The notes under the pieces were generated by a model that was not told where the DNA came from, searched no databases, and worked only from the letters and a program-made list of their open reading frames with translations. DNA of 64,000 nucleotides from Paraburkholderia aromaticivorans. Lineage in GTDB: Bacteria; Pseudomonadota; Gammaproteobacteria; Burkholderiales; Burkholderiaceae. The DNA lies in assembly GCF_012689525.1 (NCBI RefSeq), contig NZ_CP051516.1, positions 682,001 to 746,000 of the forward strand. The letters run 5' to 3'. Positions 45,719 to 56,300 of this stretch are shown here, in pieces; positions within the stretch are counted from its first letter, which is position 1; every line of letters starts with the position of its first letter. The position numbers and the translations under genes are program-made.

Positions 45719-45868
45719 ATGGATGGTTTGGCAGGACTCTGGCCTTATTTCGGGCAGCTGGTGGCGATGCAGGTGCGCGCGTGGCTGGTTGCGCGGCCAC
45801 TGGCGCGTTTGCTGTTGATGCAATTGGGGCTGGCGCTGGCGGCAGTGCTGCTCATCGGTGTCTCGTAG
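45719..45868 (+). CDS. Possible small membrane protein
   Basis: 49 residues from an ATG at 45719 with no strong ribosome-binding site. The frame reads MDGLAGLWPYFGQLVAMQV then LLLMQLGLALAAVLLIGVS, a single hydrophobic helix with a basic middle. The same frame stays open upstream (FLIFVTATDP), so it could be the end of a decayed membrane protein. It precedes the DEAD-box gene by 135 bp on the same strand. Confidence 0.35.
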   Translation: MDGLAGLWPYFGQLVAMQVRAWLVARPLARLLLMQLGLALAAVLLIGVS

Positions 45869-46003
45869 AACAGCTTGCCGGCGCGGCGCCCGGCACCGCT
45901 GCGTTTTTCAGTGGCGATCAACGTCGATCTTTTTGACCATTGATCTGCGCGGCGCAATCAGGCGGTAACCGCTAGAATTGCGGCTTTAGTCCGGAATACG
46001 CCA

Positions 46004-47437
46004 ATGTCTTTTGCCTCGCTTGGCCTGATCGATCCCTTGCTGCGTAATGTGCAGGACCTCAATTACCAGACACCTACGCCGGTGCAGGCCAAGGCGATTC
46101 CTGCTGTGCTCAGTGGCAAGGACGTCATGGCTGCGGCACAGACCGGCACTGGCAAAACGGCGGGTTTTGCGCTGCCGCTGTTGCAACGGCTGGTGCAACA
46201 CGGCCCGGCGGTGTCCAGCAACCGCGCGCGTGTTCTGGTGCTGGTGCCCACGCGTGAACTGGCCGAACAAGTGCTGCAAAGCTTTATCGATTACGGCAAA
46301 GGCCTCGACTTACGATTTCTGGCCGCCTACGGCGGTGTGAGTATCAACCCGCAGATGATGACGTTGCGCAAAGGCGTGGATGTGCTCGTTGCCACGCCGG
46401 GCCGTTTGCTAGATCTCAATCGCCAGAACGCAGTGCAGTTTGATCAAGTACAAACGCTGGTGCTGGATGAAGCCGACCGCATGCTGGATCTGGGCTTTGC
46501 GCGCGAACTCAACGCCGTTTTTGCTGCCTTGCCCGCTCAGCGCCAGACCCTGCTGTTCTCTGCCACGTTTACCGATGATATCCGCGCCATGGCGGCGGGT
46601 ATTCTGCGCGGCCCGGTCAATATCAGCGTCAGCCCGCCCAATGCCACGGCCAGCAAGATCAAGCAGTGGGTGGTGACGGTGGATAAAAAGAACAAGCCTG
46701 ACCTGTTCATGCACCTCGTGGCTGAGAACAACTGGCAGCACGCGCTGGTGTTCGTCAAAACCCGCAATGGCGCGGATTACCTGACGGCCATGCTGGATGA
46801 AGCGGGCTATGCGGTCGACACCATCCACGGCGACAAACCGCAGCCCGCGCGCCTGCGTGCGCTGGAGCGCTTCAAGACGGGCGAAGTACATATGCTGGTA
46901 GCCACCGATGTGGCTGCGCGCGGGCTGGATATCGACGACCTGCCGCTGGTGATCAACGTTGATCTGCCGATCGTGGCGCAAGACTATGTGCACCGTATTG
47001 GCCGTACCGGCCGTGCGGGCGCCAGCGGCGTGGCGGTGTCCCTTGTGTGTGCCGATGAAGCGCCGCAACTGGCCGCGATTGAAGCGCTGATCCGGCAAAC
47101 GCTGCCCCGTGAAGAAGAGCCGGGTTTTGAAGCCGAACACCGCGTGCCGCAAACTAGCGCGACGGGCCAGATCATCAAGAAACCCAAAAAGCCTAAGAAG
47201 CCGAAAGTGCCGCAAGCTGCGCCGGGCGCCATGCAGGTGCTCAGCAAAAAACCGCACGCGCAAAGTGGCGAAAACAAACGCAAGCCCGCGGCGCAGCGCG
47301 CTGTGGCCGCGGGTAAAGGCACAAGCAACCCATTCAGCGCGCAAAAGCCGCGCAGCAAACCCGCCAGCAAGCCAGCTGCGGGTTCACGTAAGCCGGCGGG
47401 CAAACCCGCTGGTGGCCGCGGCAAACGCCAACCCTGA
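46004..47437 (+). CDS. rhlE: DEAD-box RNA helicase (RhlE-like)
   Basis: 477 residues. All helicase motifs are visible: Q motif (YQTPTPVQ), Walker A AQTGTGKT (45-52), PTRELA, TPGR, DEAD (VLDEADRMLDLGF), SAT, and HRIGRTGRAG. The C-terminal 100 residues are Lys/Pro/Ala-rich and basic, as in RhlE proteins acting on ribosomal RNA. Codon choice and composition differ from the neighbours, with more AAA, TTT and 'GCTGGATGAA'-type usage, suggesting transfer from another beta-proteobacterium. A hairpin follows. Confidence 0.92.
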   Translation: MSFASLGLIDPLLRNVQDLNYQTPTPVQAKAIPAVLSGKDVMAAAQTGTGKTAGFALPLLQRLVQHGPAVSSNRARVLVLVPTRELAEQVLQSFIDYGKGLDLRFLAAYGGVSINPQMMTLRKGVDVLVATPGRLLDLNRQNAVQFDQVQTLVLDEADRMLDLGFARELNAVFAALPAQRQTLLFSATFTDDIRAMAAGILRGPVNISVSPPNATASKIKQWVVTVDKKNKPDLFMHLVAENNWQHALVFVKTRNGADYLTAMLDEAGYAVDTIHGDKPQPARLRALERFKTGEVHMLVATDVAARGLDIDDLPLVINVDLPIVAQDYVHRIGRTGRAGASGVAVSLVCADEAPQLAAIEALIRQTLPREEEPGFEAEHRVPQTSATGQIIKKPKKPKKPKVPQAAPGAMQVLSKKPHAQSGENKRKPAAQRAVAAGKGTSNPFSAQKPRSKPASKPAAGSRKPAGKPAGGRGKRQP

Positions 47438-47454
47438 GCCGTGGGGATGAATAA

Positions 47455-47478
47455 CGCCAGCCCTGGAACAGGCTGGCG
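47455..47478 (+). terminator. Hairpin after the DEAD-box gene
   Basis: CGCCAGCC-CTGGAACA-GGCTGGCG, an 8-bp perfect stem 18 bp past the stop. Only a short T-containing run follows, so it is a moderate terminator candidate. Confidence 0.55.
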
Positions 47479-47952
47479 GTTTGCGGACTGCTGGCAGGCA
47501 GCGGCGCGGCTTCGGCGTGCATCAGGTCGGCGGGTAACGGCGCACTGAATTCAGGGTCGGTAACAACTTCGGGGCCGAACGGACGTTGAAATCATGGGTA
47601 GCGAGCCTCCGATCGAGGTCGTTTCTGGCGAATGTGTCCGCTTCTCACACGAAAGCCGTCATTTGATCGGCTCATTGCGAACTACCGCTTTGGGTCCGAT
47701 TTATGCATTCGCTTACTCGCTGCGATCAGCGAATGGTTGACGCGTGCGTTGGACGGAGTTCGGCCGAGAGCCGTCATTCACCGTATGTTCGCTGGCCCCG
47801 CAGCCGGAACGCCCGGTGCGCCAGTGCCCGCCTCGCTTTGTGGCCGGTGGGCGCCGCAAAGCGCAAGCGGCTCTTCACTCGTGCGGCCAGAAAAGAGACA
47901 GCCTTGCACGTCTGGTCGGCTATCATGCCTATCCTCTCCGAAGTAGCTCCTT
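47479..47952. other. Non-coding stretch before the ABC-F gene
   Basis: About 470 bp. Three overlapping open frames around 47632-47969 lack domains and ribosome-binding sites. The ABC-F promoter is probably near 47900. Nothing else seen. Confidence 0.4.
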
Positions 47953-49632
47953 ATGATTTCCGTCCGTAATGTCACGCTGCGCCGCGGCGTCAATGTCGTA
48001 CTCGACCACGCGTCCGTCACCTTCACCCCCGGCGAAAAGATCGGCCTTGTCGGCCGCAATGGCGCCGGCAAGTCGTCCTTCTTCGGCCTTCTCAACGGTA
48101 CGCTGCACGAAGACAGCGGCGAGTTCTCGATTCCCGCTGCATGGAAGATGGGCCAGGTCGCGCAGGAGATGCCGGAGACCGAGCAGAGCGCGACCGACTT
48201 CGTAGTCGAGGGTGACACCGTGCTGCTGGCCGCGCAGGCCGAAGTAGCTGCCGCTGAGGCCAGCGACGATGGCATGCGCATGGCGCACGCCTACATGGAC
48301 CTGCACGACGCTGGTGCACACGATGCCCCCGCACGCGCCGAAGCGCTGATCCAGGGCCTTGGCTTCAGTGCTGCGCAGCTTAGCCAGCCGGTCAACAGTT
48401 TCTCCGGCGGCTGGCGCATGCGACTGCAGCTGGCGCGCGCGCTCATGTGCCCGTCCGACTTGCTGTTGCTCGACGAACCGACCAATCACCTCGACCTTGA
48501 CGCGCTAGTCTGGCTGGAAGCGTGGCTCAAGCGCTATCAAGGAACCATGGTCGTGATCAGCCACGATCGCGAATTCCTCGACGCGGTGACGCAGGTGACG
48601 GTGCACGTCGACAACGCCAAGCTCGTGCGTTATGGCGGCAACTACAGCAAGTTCGAAGACATGCGTGCTGAGCAACTCGTGTTGCAGCAGGCCGCGATGG
48701 CCAAGCAGGGGGACAAGATCGCCCACCTGCAGAAATTCATCGACCGTTTCAAGGCCACGGCCTCGAAGGCGAAGCAGGCGCAGAGCCGGGTCAAGGCGCT
48801 CGAACGCATGGAGAAGATCGCACCCGTGCTTGCCGACGCAGAGTTCACCTTCGAATTCAAGGAGCCGCTCAACGTTCCGAACCCGCTGTTGTCGATGCTG
48901 GACGCGAACTTCGGCTACCCGGCGCCGACCGATGCACCGCCGGGCACGCCGCCGACGGTCATCGTGCGGGGCATCAACCGATCAGTGCTGGCCGGGCAGC
49001 GCATCGGCATCCTCGGTGCCAACGGCCAGGGCAAGTCCACGCTGGTGAAGACGGTGGCGCACGAGCTGGCGCCGATTGCCGGCGAAATCAGCGAAGGCAA
49101 AGGCCTGAACATCGGCTACTTCGCACAGCAGGAACTCGACGTGCTGCGACCTCTGGACACGCCGTTGGAACACATGATCCGCCTTGCCAAGGACACGCCG
49201 GCGAACATGCGTGCCCCCGGCCAGAGTGGCACCGAACAATCGCTTCGCACCTTCCTCGGCACCTTCAACTTCAGTGGTGACATGGTCCATCAGGCGGTCG
49301 GCACGATGAGCGGCGGCGAAAAGGCGCGGCTCGTGTTGTGCATGATCGTGTGGCAGCGTCCCAACCTGCTGCTGCTCGACGAGCCTACCAATCACCTCGA
49401 CCTGGCCACACGCGAAGCGCTAGGCATGGCACTCAACGAATTCGAAGGCACCGTGATGCTGGTCAGTCACGACCGGGCCTTGCTGCGCGCCGTATGTGAT
49501 GAGTTCTGGCTGGTTACCAAGGGCGGCGTCGAACCCTTCGACGGCGATCTGGACGATTACCAGCAGTTCCTGCGCGACGAAGCCCGTAGCATGCGCGAGC
49601 AGGCTGCCGGAGAGCAGAAGGTCATCGCCTGA
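47953..49632 (+). CDS. ABC-F family ATPase (YheS/Uup-like)
   Basis: 559 residues with two ABC modules and no membrane domain. Walker A sites are GRNGAGKSS (about 34-42) and GANGQGKST; signatures are FSGGWRMRL and MSGGEKARL; both Walker B motifs read LLLLDEPTNHLDL. The linker between modules is charged and Ala/Lys-rich (ATASKAKQAQSRVKAL). ABC-F proteins act on the ribosome E site to relieve stalling or give antibiotic resistance. Confidence 0.92.
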   Translation: MISVRNVTLRRGVNVVLDHASVTFTPGEKIGLVGRNGAGKSSFFGLLNGTLHEDSGEFSIPAAWKMGQVAQEMPETEQSATDFVVEGDTVLLAAQAEVAAAEASDDGMRMAHAYMDLHDAGAHDAPARAEALIQGLGFSAAQLSQPVNSFSGGWRMRLQLARALMCPSDLLLLDEPTNHLDLDALVWLEAWLKRYQGTMVVISHDREFLDAVTQVTVHVDNAKLVRYGGNYSKFEDMRAEQLVLQQAAMAKQGDKIAHLQKFIDRFKATASKAKQAQSRVKALERMEKIAPVLADAEFTFEFKEPLNVPNPLLSMLDANFGYPAPTDAPPGTPPTVIVRGINRSVLAGQRIGILGANGQGKSTLVKTVAHELAPIAGEISEGKGLNIGYFAQQELDVLRPLDTPLEHMIRLAKDTPANMRAPGQSGTEQSLRTFLGTFNFSGDMVHQAVGTMSGGEKARLVLCMIVWQRPNLLLLDEPTNHLDLATREALGMALNEFEGTVMLVSHDRALLRAVCDEFWLVTKGGVEPFDGDLDDYQQFLRDEARSMREQAAGEQKVIA

Positions 49633-50020
49633 GTTACCCCCTGGCAGCTCAACATTGAGAGCGGTCGTCATCAACGCCACGGTGAGCATGACGGCAGCGG
49701 GTCGGCTTCGCCAGTTTGAGGCATCGCGAAAGCGGTCACTCACGAGCGACTGTGATGCTTCCTGTCAGATGACCGCAATGGCCGACAATTCCCCGGCAGG
49801 AAGCGGCCCATACGAATGGCCGCTCCGGTTTGGAAGCTGCGATAGCGCTCGCATCGAGTCGAAGGGCCGCTAGGGTCGAACAGCGCCCGCCGATGACAGT
49901 GGTGAGCTGACAGGTTTGCGGCAGTCTCGCTGCCGCACTCGATGCCGGCTAACATCATGACTGGCATCCGGACTCGATTCATATCCGGACCAGGCCATTC
50001 GATCGACATGGGGCGGGGCC
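49633..50020. other. Non-coding stretch
   Basis: 388 bp of degenerate sequence without a convincing frame. It separates the ABC-F gene from the binding protein gene. Confidence 0.4.
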
Positions 50021-50818
50021 TTGACCATCCGCAAGCTGAAGATTCGCGTATTCGCGTTCTGCGTAGCGGGCGCGTTATTGAGCAGCGTGGCTGCATGGGC
50101 AGACGAAGTCAAGGTGATGATTTCGGGCGGGTTTGCGTCAGCCTATCGCGAACTGGGCCCACAATTCGAAAGGGCGACAGGCCGTAAGCTAGTCACCGTC
50201 TGGGGGCCCGCGGTGGGTACCGCCGCGAATGCGATCCCTGTGCGGCTTGCGCGCGGCGAGTGGGCCGATGTGCTGATCCTGGTCGAGTATGCGCTCGACG
50301 AACAGATCAATGCCGGCAAGGTCTTGCCGGACAGTAAGGTGGACTTCGCACGCTCGGCAATCGGTATGGTGGTTCGCCAGGGGACGCCGAAGCCGGATAT
50401 CAGCTCGGTGGACGCATTGCGGCAAGTGCTGCTCGCAGCAAAGTCCATCGTCTATCCGGACAGCCCGAGTGGCGTCTTTGTCGGCCGCGAACTGTTCTGG
50501 CGTCTCGGCATCGCGGGGCGGATGGAGAGCAAGAGCCGCATGATTCCTGCCGCGCAGGTCGCCGATGCCGTCGCGAATGGAGAAGCTGAGATCGGAATTC
50601 AACAGGTCGTCGAACTGTTACCGGTGAAGGGGGTGACGGTCGTCGGCAGTTTGCCCGGAGAAGTGCAAAGCTATACGGTGTTCTCCGGGGGCATCGCCAC
50701 CAATGCGAAAAATCCAGCCGGTGCCGAGGCGCTGATCCATTTTCTGTCGTCGCTGGACGCGACGCCCGCGATTTCGAGGACTGGGCTCGAACCGCTTTTG
50801 GCGACGCCTCCGAAATGA
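50021..50818 (+). CDS. Periplasmic substrate-binding protein (ModA-like fold)
   Basis: 265 residues from a TTG start that follows GGGGCGGGG; no in-frame ATG gives a better signal peptide. The signal peptide (FAFCVAGALLSSVAAWA) precedes a type-II binding fold with VMISGGFASAYRELGPQF and AIGMVVRQGTPKPDI, similar to molybdate or other anion binding proteins. No permease or ATPase is adjacent, so the ligand and partner are unknown. Confidence 0.82.
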   Translation: MTIRKLKIRVFAFCVAGALLSSVAAWADEVKVMISGGFASAYRELGPQFERATGRKLVTVWGPAVGTAANAIPVRLARGEWADVLILVEYALDEQINAGKVLPDSKVDFARSAIGMVVRQGTPKPDISSVDALRQVLLAAKSIVYPDSPSGVFVGRELFWRLGIAGRMESKSRMIPAAQVADAVANGEAEIGIQQVVELLPVKGVTVVGSLPGEVQSYTVFSGGIATNAKNPAGAEALIHFLSSLDATPAISRTGLEPLLATPPK

Positions 50819-50964
50819 GCGAAAAGCGTGTTCTCAGCGGCATTTCTCCCGATCACAGCTGCTTCGCTTCTGGTCTCGCCACCGCTCTATCCGCGCCCTG
50901 AGGCTGGAAATGATCCACTCAATCAGCGGACGCGCCGTTTTGCTCGACAGACCTTGATTTCCGG

Positions 50965-51693
50965 CTAACCCGGTAACGGCAACCGCGCAATCCTCTCCGC
51001 CTCCGCGCGCTTGAGCCCAAGTGCCTGTAGCACGACCGCCGCAGCGCGCTCAGCAAAGTTCAGTTTTCCGAGTCCAGATGCCTTCTGCCGCCGGACCGCT
51101 GGTGTGACAGAGGCGGAAAAGTGCAACTCAGCGGCGATCGCCGCGAAGATGATGCCCGTAACGGAAATGAGACACAGGAACTGGTCCGGGACGACGAAGC
51201 GTTTCGCGGAAATGCCATTTTGACTATCGCGCAGCAGTCGCTGACCGAGACCCCAGTTCAGCGCACGCACCGAAAAACCCTCGCGGATCAGGAGCTGTCC
51301 CCACACCGGCTCGCGGCGGGCGCGCATCAGCGTATGGCGCACACAGACAGCGACCACTTCGGCCGGGTCGGACAGTCCGCTGGCCAGGCGGTCAAGCGAA
51401 TCAGCGAACTCCTCGAATACCCACTCGACGAGCGCGGCGAAGATCCCGTCCTTCGACTCGAAGTGATTGTAGAAGGAGCCGAAACCGACGTCGGCGGCCT
51501 CGGTAATGTCGTTGATGGCAACTGAACCCACCCCTTTCTCGGCCATTAGCCTGAGCGCAGCGTCGAGCAGGCGGGCTCGAGTCTCCCGCTTGCGGCGGGC
51601 GCCGCGCGGCTGGCGCCCTTCGGTCGCCTCGCCCGAAGCTGGCGGCTTTTGTGTGCGCTGCCGGGTTGCACGGGAGTTCGGGGTATCAGGCAT
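50965..51693 (-). CDS. TetR-family repressor A (twin of the one at 58375)
   Basis: 242 residues. The helix-turn-helix is VAINDITEAADVGFGSFYNH. The ligand domain has LVEWVFEEFADSLDRLASGL, then RHTLMRARREPVWGQLLIRE. It closely resembles the TetR at 58375 along its full length, from RGARRKRETR to LGLKRAEAERIA. It faces the RND operon and probably represses it through the promoter at 51743-51776. Confidence 0.92.
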   Translation of the reverse strand: MPDTPNSRATRQRTQKPPASGEATEGRQPRGARRKRETRARLLDAALRLMAEKGVGSVAINDITEAADVGFGSFYNHFESKDGIFAALVEWVFEEFADSLDRLASGLSDPAEVVAVCVRHTLMRARREPVWGQLLIREGFSVRALNWGLGQRLLRDSQNGISAKRFVVPDQFLCLISVTGIIFAAIAAELHFSASVTPAVRRQKASGLGKLNFAERAAAVVLQALGLKRAEAERIARLPLPG

Positions 51694-51742
51694 CTCGGTT
51701 CCAGATTTCTGTAGCGTCGCATTGTAGATTTATGACTCATGA

Positions 51743-51776
51743 TTGACAATATCATCAGTTATGGGATGTAATGTCA
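51743..51776 (+). promoter_or_regulatory. RND operon promoter with TGACA/TGTCA arms
   Basis: TTGACA (51743-51748) and TGTAAT (51767-51772) are spaced 18 bp, a good sigma-70 promoter pointing at the RND operon. TGACA and TGTCA form inverted arms 23 bp apart around it, and ATGAT-TGACAAT-ATCAT overlaps the -35. The sequence is similar to the promoter at 59179. Confidence 0.65.
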
Positions 51777-52129
51777 CTGTCGCAAACGGATCAGCGACCG
51801 CATGGACAGACGAATTGAGTTGCGACGGTGCCTGGAACAGGACGTTGCAGCGCTGAAGATGAGTCGTCCACTGCCGTTTCGGTCCACCAGCGCCGGACTC
51901 GGGGCGAGGATCTATTTGACGCTCGTTCTCTAGCTGTTTCGTGGGGAGTGTCCGCGTGCGATGACGAAGTACGAAGAGTTGCGAGCGGCTTGTATCAGAC
52001 GCAGCGAGTAGGAATACTAAGTTACAGGCATGCCGAATCGAGCGCTAGCGCGCTTGGCAAAGCATGCCGCCAGACTCACCTTGTCTTCCGATGCCTCGCC
52101 CATTTTATTGCTGGACCATCACCTGCCTT
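51777..52129. other. Leader region of the RND operon
   Basis: About 350 bp between the promoter and the fusion protein start. An open frame from 51828 lacks similarity. A 5' leader role is possible but no structure is evident. Confidence 0.35.
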
Positions 52130-53308
52130 GTGAACATCGTGAAACTTTCCGGTCTTAACGCGCAGACGCTTGCGCGTCCCTTCCTGCCGTCCGTCGTCCA
52201 GCCATCCCTCCCAGGACGTCTTCTGATTGCGGCTTGCGGCGCAATGCTGCTAGCGGCCTGCCACCCGCGCGAAACCGTCGCTCCCGAGCCCAAGCCCGTC
52301 GTCGCTGTCACGGTTCATCCCGACGGGCGCACGGTGAGCGCCTCGTTGCCGGCTCAGGTACAGGCGCGGTATTCCACGCCTCTTTCGTTCAGGGTTGGAG
52401 GCAAGGTCACCGAACGGAGGGTGCGCATCGGCGATGCCGTCAAGGCGGGACAGACCGTTGCGCTGCTCGACCCCACCGACCTGCGCAATAACCTGGTCAA
52501 CGCGCGAGCGCAGCTCGACGCCGCCGAACATCGTCTCGTGTACGCCAAACAGCAGATCGATCGCGACCGCGTTCAGGCGCAGGCAAACCTGATCGCAGCG
52601 GCGCAGATGGAGCAGACCCAGGACGCCTACGCTTCCGCCCTCGCGCAGCGCGATTCGGCGCTAGCCCAGATGGCGCTCGCCACGGATCACCTGCGCTACG
52701 CCACGCTTACGGCAGACCACGACGGCGTCATTACGTCGGAGGACGCCGACACCGGCCAGAACGTTCAGGCAGATCAAGCCGTCTATCACCTCGACTGGAC
52801 GAGAGACGTGGATGTTGTCTGCGACGCGCCCGAGCGAACGCTTGGCGCATTGACCATCGGCAGCAATGCGCGCGTAAGCCTGTCTGCGCTGCCCGGTAAG
52901 ACCTTCGAGGCGCGCGTGCGCGAAGTGTCGCCCGCCGCCGACCCGCAAAGCCGCACCTGGCGCGTGAAGCTCACGCTGGCCGCGCCAAGCCCCGAAGTTC
53001 GCCTCGGCATGACGGCCAATGTCACGTTCGATGCCGTCGGCGACGCGCCAATGGCGCGTCCGTTCGCGCTGCCTGTAACGGCGCTCTTTCATAAAGGCGA
53101 GGACCCCGCTGTGTGGGTGGTGCGCGCGGGCAGCGACACCCTTGAGCTGCGCCCTGTCAGCATCGCGCGCTACGACGAGCGCACGGTCTCCGTCGCCGGC
53201 GGCCTGCACGACGGCGACCGCGTCGTGATGCAGGGCGTGCACGCAGTGAGCGCAGACCAACACGTGCAGGTGGTGGCTCCGTTGCATCCCGAGGATTTTT
53301 CGTCATGA
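52130..53308 (+). CDS. RND efflux membrane fusion lipoprotein
   Basis: 392 residues from a GTG at 52130; in-frame ATGs at 52064 and 52091 would add up to 22 residues before the signal. A lipobox (LLAAC) is followed by the lipoyl half (SFRVGGKVTERRVRIGDAVK), a short coiled-coil hairpin (about 95-160), and the beta-barrel and membrane-proximal domains. It overlaps the permease start by 4 bp (ATGA). Confidence 0.85.
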   Translation: MNIVKLSGLNAQTLARPFLPSVVQPSLPGRLLIAACGAMLLAACHPRETVAPEPKPVVAVTVHPDGRTVSASLPAQVQARYSTPLSFRVGGKVTERRVRIGDAVKAGQTVALLDPTDLRNNLVNARAQLDAAEHRLVYAKQQIDRDRVQAQANLIAAAQMEQTQDAYASALAQRDSALAQMALATDHLRYATLTADHDGVITSEDADTGQNVQADQAVYHLDWTRDVDVVCDAPERTLGALTIGSNARVSLSALPGKTFEARVREVSPAADPQSRTWRVKLTLAAPSPEVRLGMTANVTFDAVGDAPMARPFALPVTALFHKGEDPAVWVVRAGSDTLELRPVSIARYDERTVSVAGGLHDGDRVVMQGVHAVSADQHVQVVAPLHPEDFSS

Positions 53309-56300
53309 ACGCACGCGACCGTGAAACCGCGCGTGACAGCGCGCCCGTCACCCCGTCCGACGCCGAGGCACAGGGCGAAGGCGGCTTCAATCTCTCCGCG
53401 TGGGCGTTGCGCCATCAGCAGCTGGTGATCTTTCTGATCGGGCTTGCAACCCTGTTCGGCGTGATCGGTTATACGCAGCTTGCCCAGTCGGAAGATCCGC
53501 CGTTTACGTTCCGGACCATGGTGGTCAAAACTTACTGGCCGGGCGCGACCGCCCGCGAGGTGCAGGAACAGATCACGGACCGGATCGGCCGTCAGTTGCA
53601 GGCGGCACCGTACGTCGACAACATCAAGAGCTACTCGCGGCCCGGCGAGTCGATGATCTTCTTCGCCATGAAGGACTCGGCCCCGGTTAAGGAGGTCCCA
53701 GAGACCTGGTACCAGGTGCGCAAGAAAGTGGCCGACATCGCGGCGACGCTGCCCAAGGGGACGGTTGGACCGTTTTTCAACGACGAGTTCGGTGACGTCT
53801 ACACAAACATCTACGCGCTTGAAGGCGACGGCTTTACGCCTGCGCAACTGCACGACTACGCGGACCAGTTGCGCACGATCCTGCTGCGCGTGCCCGGCGT
53901 TGCCAAGGTCGACTACTTTGGCGACCCGGACCAGCACATCTTCGTCGAGATATCGAATGCAGAGCTGACGGGGCTCTCTATTACGCCACAGCAGCTCGCC
54001 CAGGCAATCGACGCACAAAATATCGTTGCACCCGTTGGCACCATTACGACGGCGGACGACCGGGTGTTCGTGCGCCCGAGCGGCGCGTTCAAGGACGTGC
54101 AGGCGCTCACCGACACGCTCATCACCGTGAACAAACGCACGTTCCGGCTCGGTGACATCGCGAAGATCACGCGCGGCTACGACGATCCGCCCGTCACCCA
54201 GATGCGCGTCGGGGGGCAGGCGGTGCTGGGCATCGGCGTGACGATGCAAAAAGGCGGCGACGTGATCAGCCTCGGCAAGGCGCTCGACGCGAAAGCCGCC
54301 GAACTGCAGGCGGCCATGCCGGCAGGACTCAAGCTGGCTCCCGTCTCGAGCATGCCTCACGCGGTCAAGCATTCGGTGGACGAGTTCGTCAGGTCGGTCG
54401 GCGAAGCGGTAGCAATCGTGCTGGTCGTGAGCCTCGTTTCGCTCGGCCTGCGCACCGGCATGGTCGTCGTGATCTCGATTCCGATCGTGCTCGCCGTGAC
54501 GGCGCTGTGCATGCATGTGTTCAATATCGGGCTGGACCAGGTATCCCTTGGCACGCTCGTGCTCGCGCTGGGGCTGCTCGTCGACGACGCGATCATCGCC
54601 GTCGAAACGATGGCCGTGAAGCTCGAGCAGGGGTGGAGTCGCACGCACGCAGCGGCCTTTGCCTACTCGAGCACGGCATTCCCGATGCTGACTGGCACGC
54701 TCGTGACGGTCTCGGGCTTCCTGCCGATCGCGCTCGCGAAATCGAGTACGGGCGAATACACGCGCTCTATCTTCGAAGTGTCGGCCATTGCGCTGATCGT
54801 TTCGTGGTTCGCGGCCGTCGTGCTGGTCCCGTTGCTCGGCTTCCACATGCTGCCGGAGCGCAAGGCCCACTGGCGCGACGGCGCTCATGACGAACATGAC
54901 GTCTATAACACCGGCTTCTACCGGCGCCTTTCGGATTGGGTCACGTGGTGTATCGAGCGCCGCTGGGCCGTGCTCGGCGTCACTGCCGTGCTCTTTGCGA
55001 TCGCGATGGCGGCCTTCACGCGCGTGCCGCAGCAGTTCTTCCCCAACTCTGAACGGCCAGAGTTGCTCGTGGACCTGCGGCTGCCGGAAGGCGCTTCGTT
55101 CGAGGCGACCCTGCGTGAAGCGAAGCGCCTGGAAAAGGCGCTCGACGGCCAGCCCGCGATCGAGCACTTCGTGGACTTTGTGGGCACCGGCGCACCGCGC
55201 TTTTACCTGCCGCTCGACCAGCAGCTTCGGCAGCCAAACTTCGCGCAGTTCGTGATCACGGCCAAAAGCGTCGAAAACCGCGACGAGTTGATGCAGTGGC
55301 TCGATGCCAAACTCGGGAGAGAGTTCTCCGGTGTGCGCACGCGTGTGGCGCGACTCGAGAACGGTCCGCCCGTGGGCTTCCCGATCAAGCTCCGGGTGAG
55401 CGGCAACGACATTGCGACCGTGCGCTCAATTGCTGAACAGGTCGCCGGGAAGGTGCGCGCCGATTCCCGCACGCGCGATGTCCAGTTCGACTGGGACGAG
55501 CCGGCGGAACGATCGATCTCGTTCGAGATCGATCAGAACAGGGCGCGCGAGCTTGGCGTGTCGTCGGAGGACGTATCGAACTTCCTGGCCATGACGCTTT
55601 CCGGCTATACGGTCACGCAGTTCCGTGAGCGGGACAAGCTGATCAACGTCGATCTGCATGCGCCGAAGAGCGAACGGGTCGATCCTGCGCAGCTCACGAG
55701 CCTCGCGATTCCGACGCCGAACGGCCCGGTCCCGCTCGGTTCCCTCGGACATGTTCGGGACGCGCTCGAGTATGGGGTGATCTGGCAGCGCGACCGCCAG
55801 CCGACGATCACCGTGCAGGCCGACATTCGGGGCAACGCGCAGGGCATCGACGTGACCCGCGATATCGAGCACGCACTCGCGAAGCAAAAAGCCACGCTGC
55901 CGGTCGGCTATCGGATCGACGTGGGCGGCTCGGTCGAAGAAAGCGTGAAAGGCCAGACCTCGATCAACGCCGAGATGCCGCTCATGATCATCGCCGTGCT
56001 GACGCTGCTCATGATCCAGCTGAAGAGCTTCCTGCGGACGTTTATCGTCGTGCTGACAGCGCCGCTCGGGCTGATCGGCGTCGTGGCCGCGCTGCTCCTG
56101 TTCGGCAAGCCATTTGGTTTCGTCGCGTTGCTCGGCGTGATTGCCATGTTCGGCATCATCATGCGCAACTCCGTGATTCTGGTCGACCAGATCGACCAGG
56201 ACATCGCGGCGGGATACGGGCGCTTCGACGCGATTATCGGTGCAACCGTAAGGCGCTTCAGGCCGATCATGCTGACGGCTGCAGCCGCCGTGCTCGCCTT

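Noticed and set aside
53170..55167. A 665-codon open frame on the minus strand, Arg/His/Asp-rich
   Set aside because: It lies wholly antisense to the RND fusion protein and permease and has the His/Arg/Asp-rich composition of an antisense shadow in GC-rich DNA.
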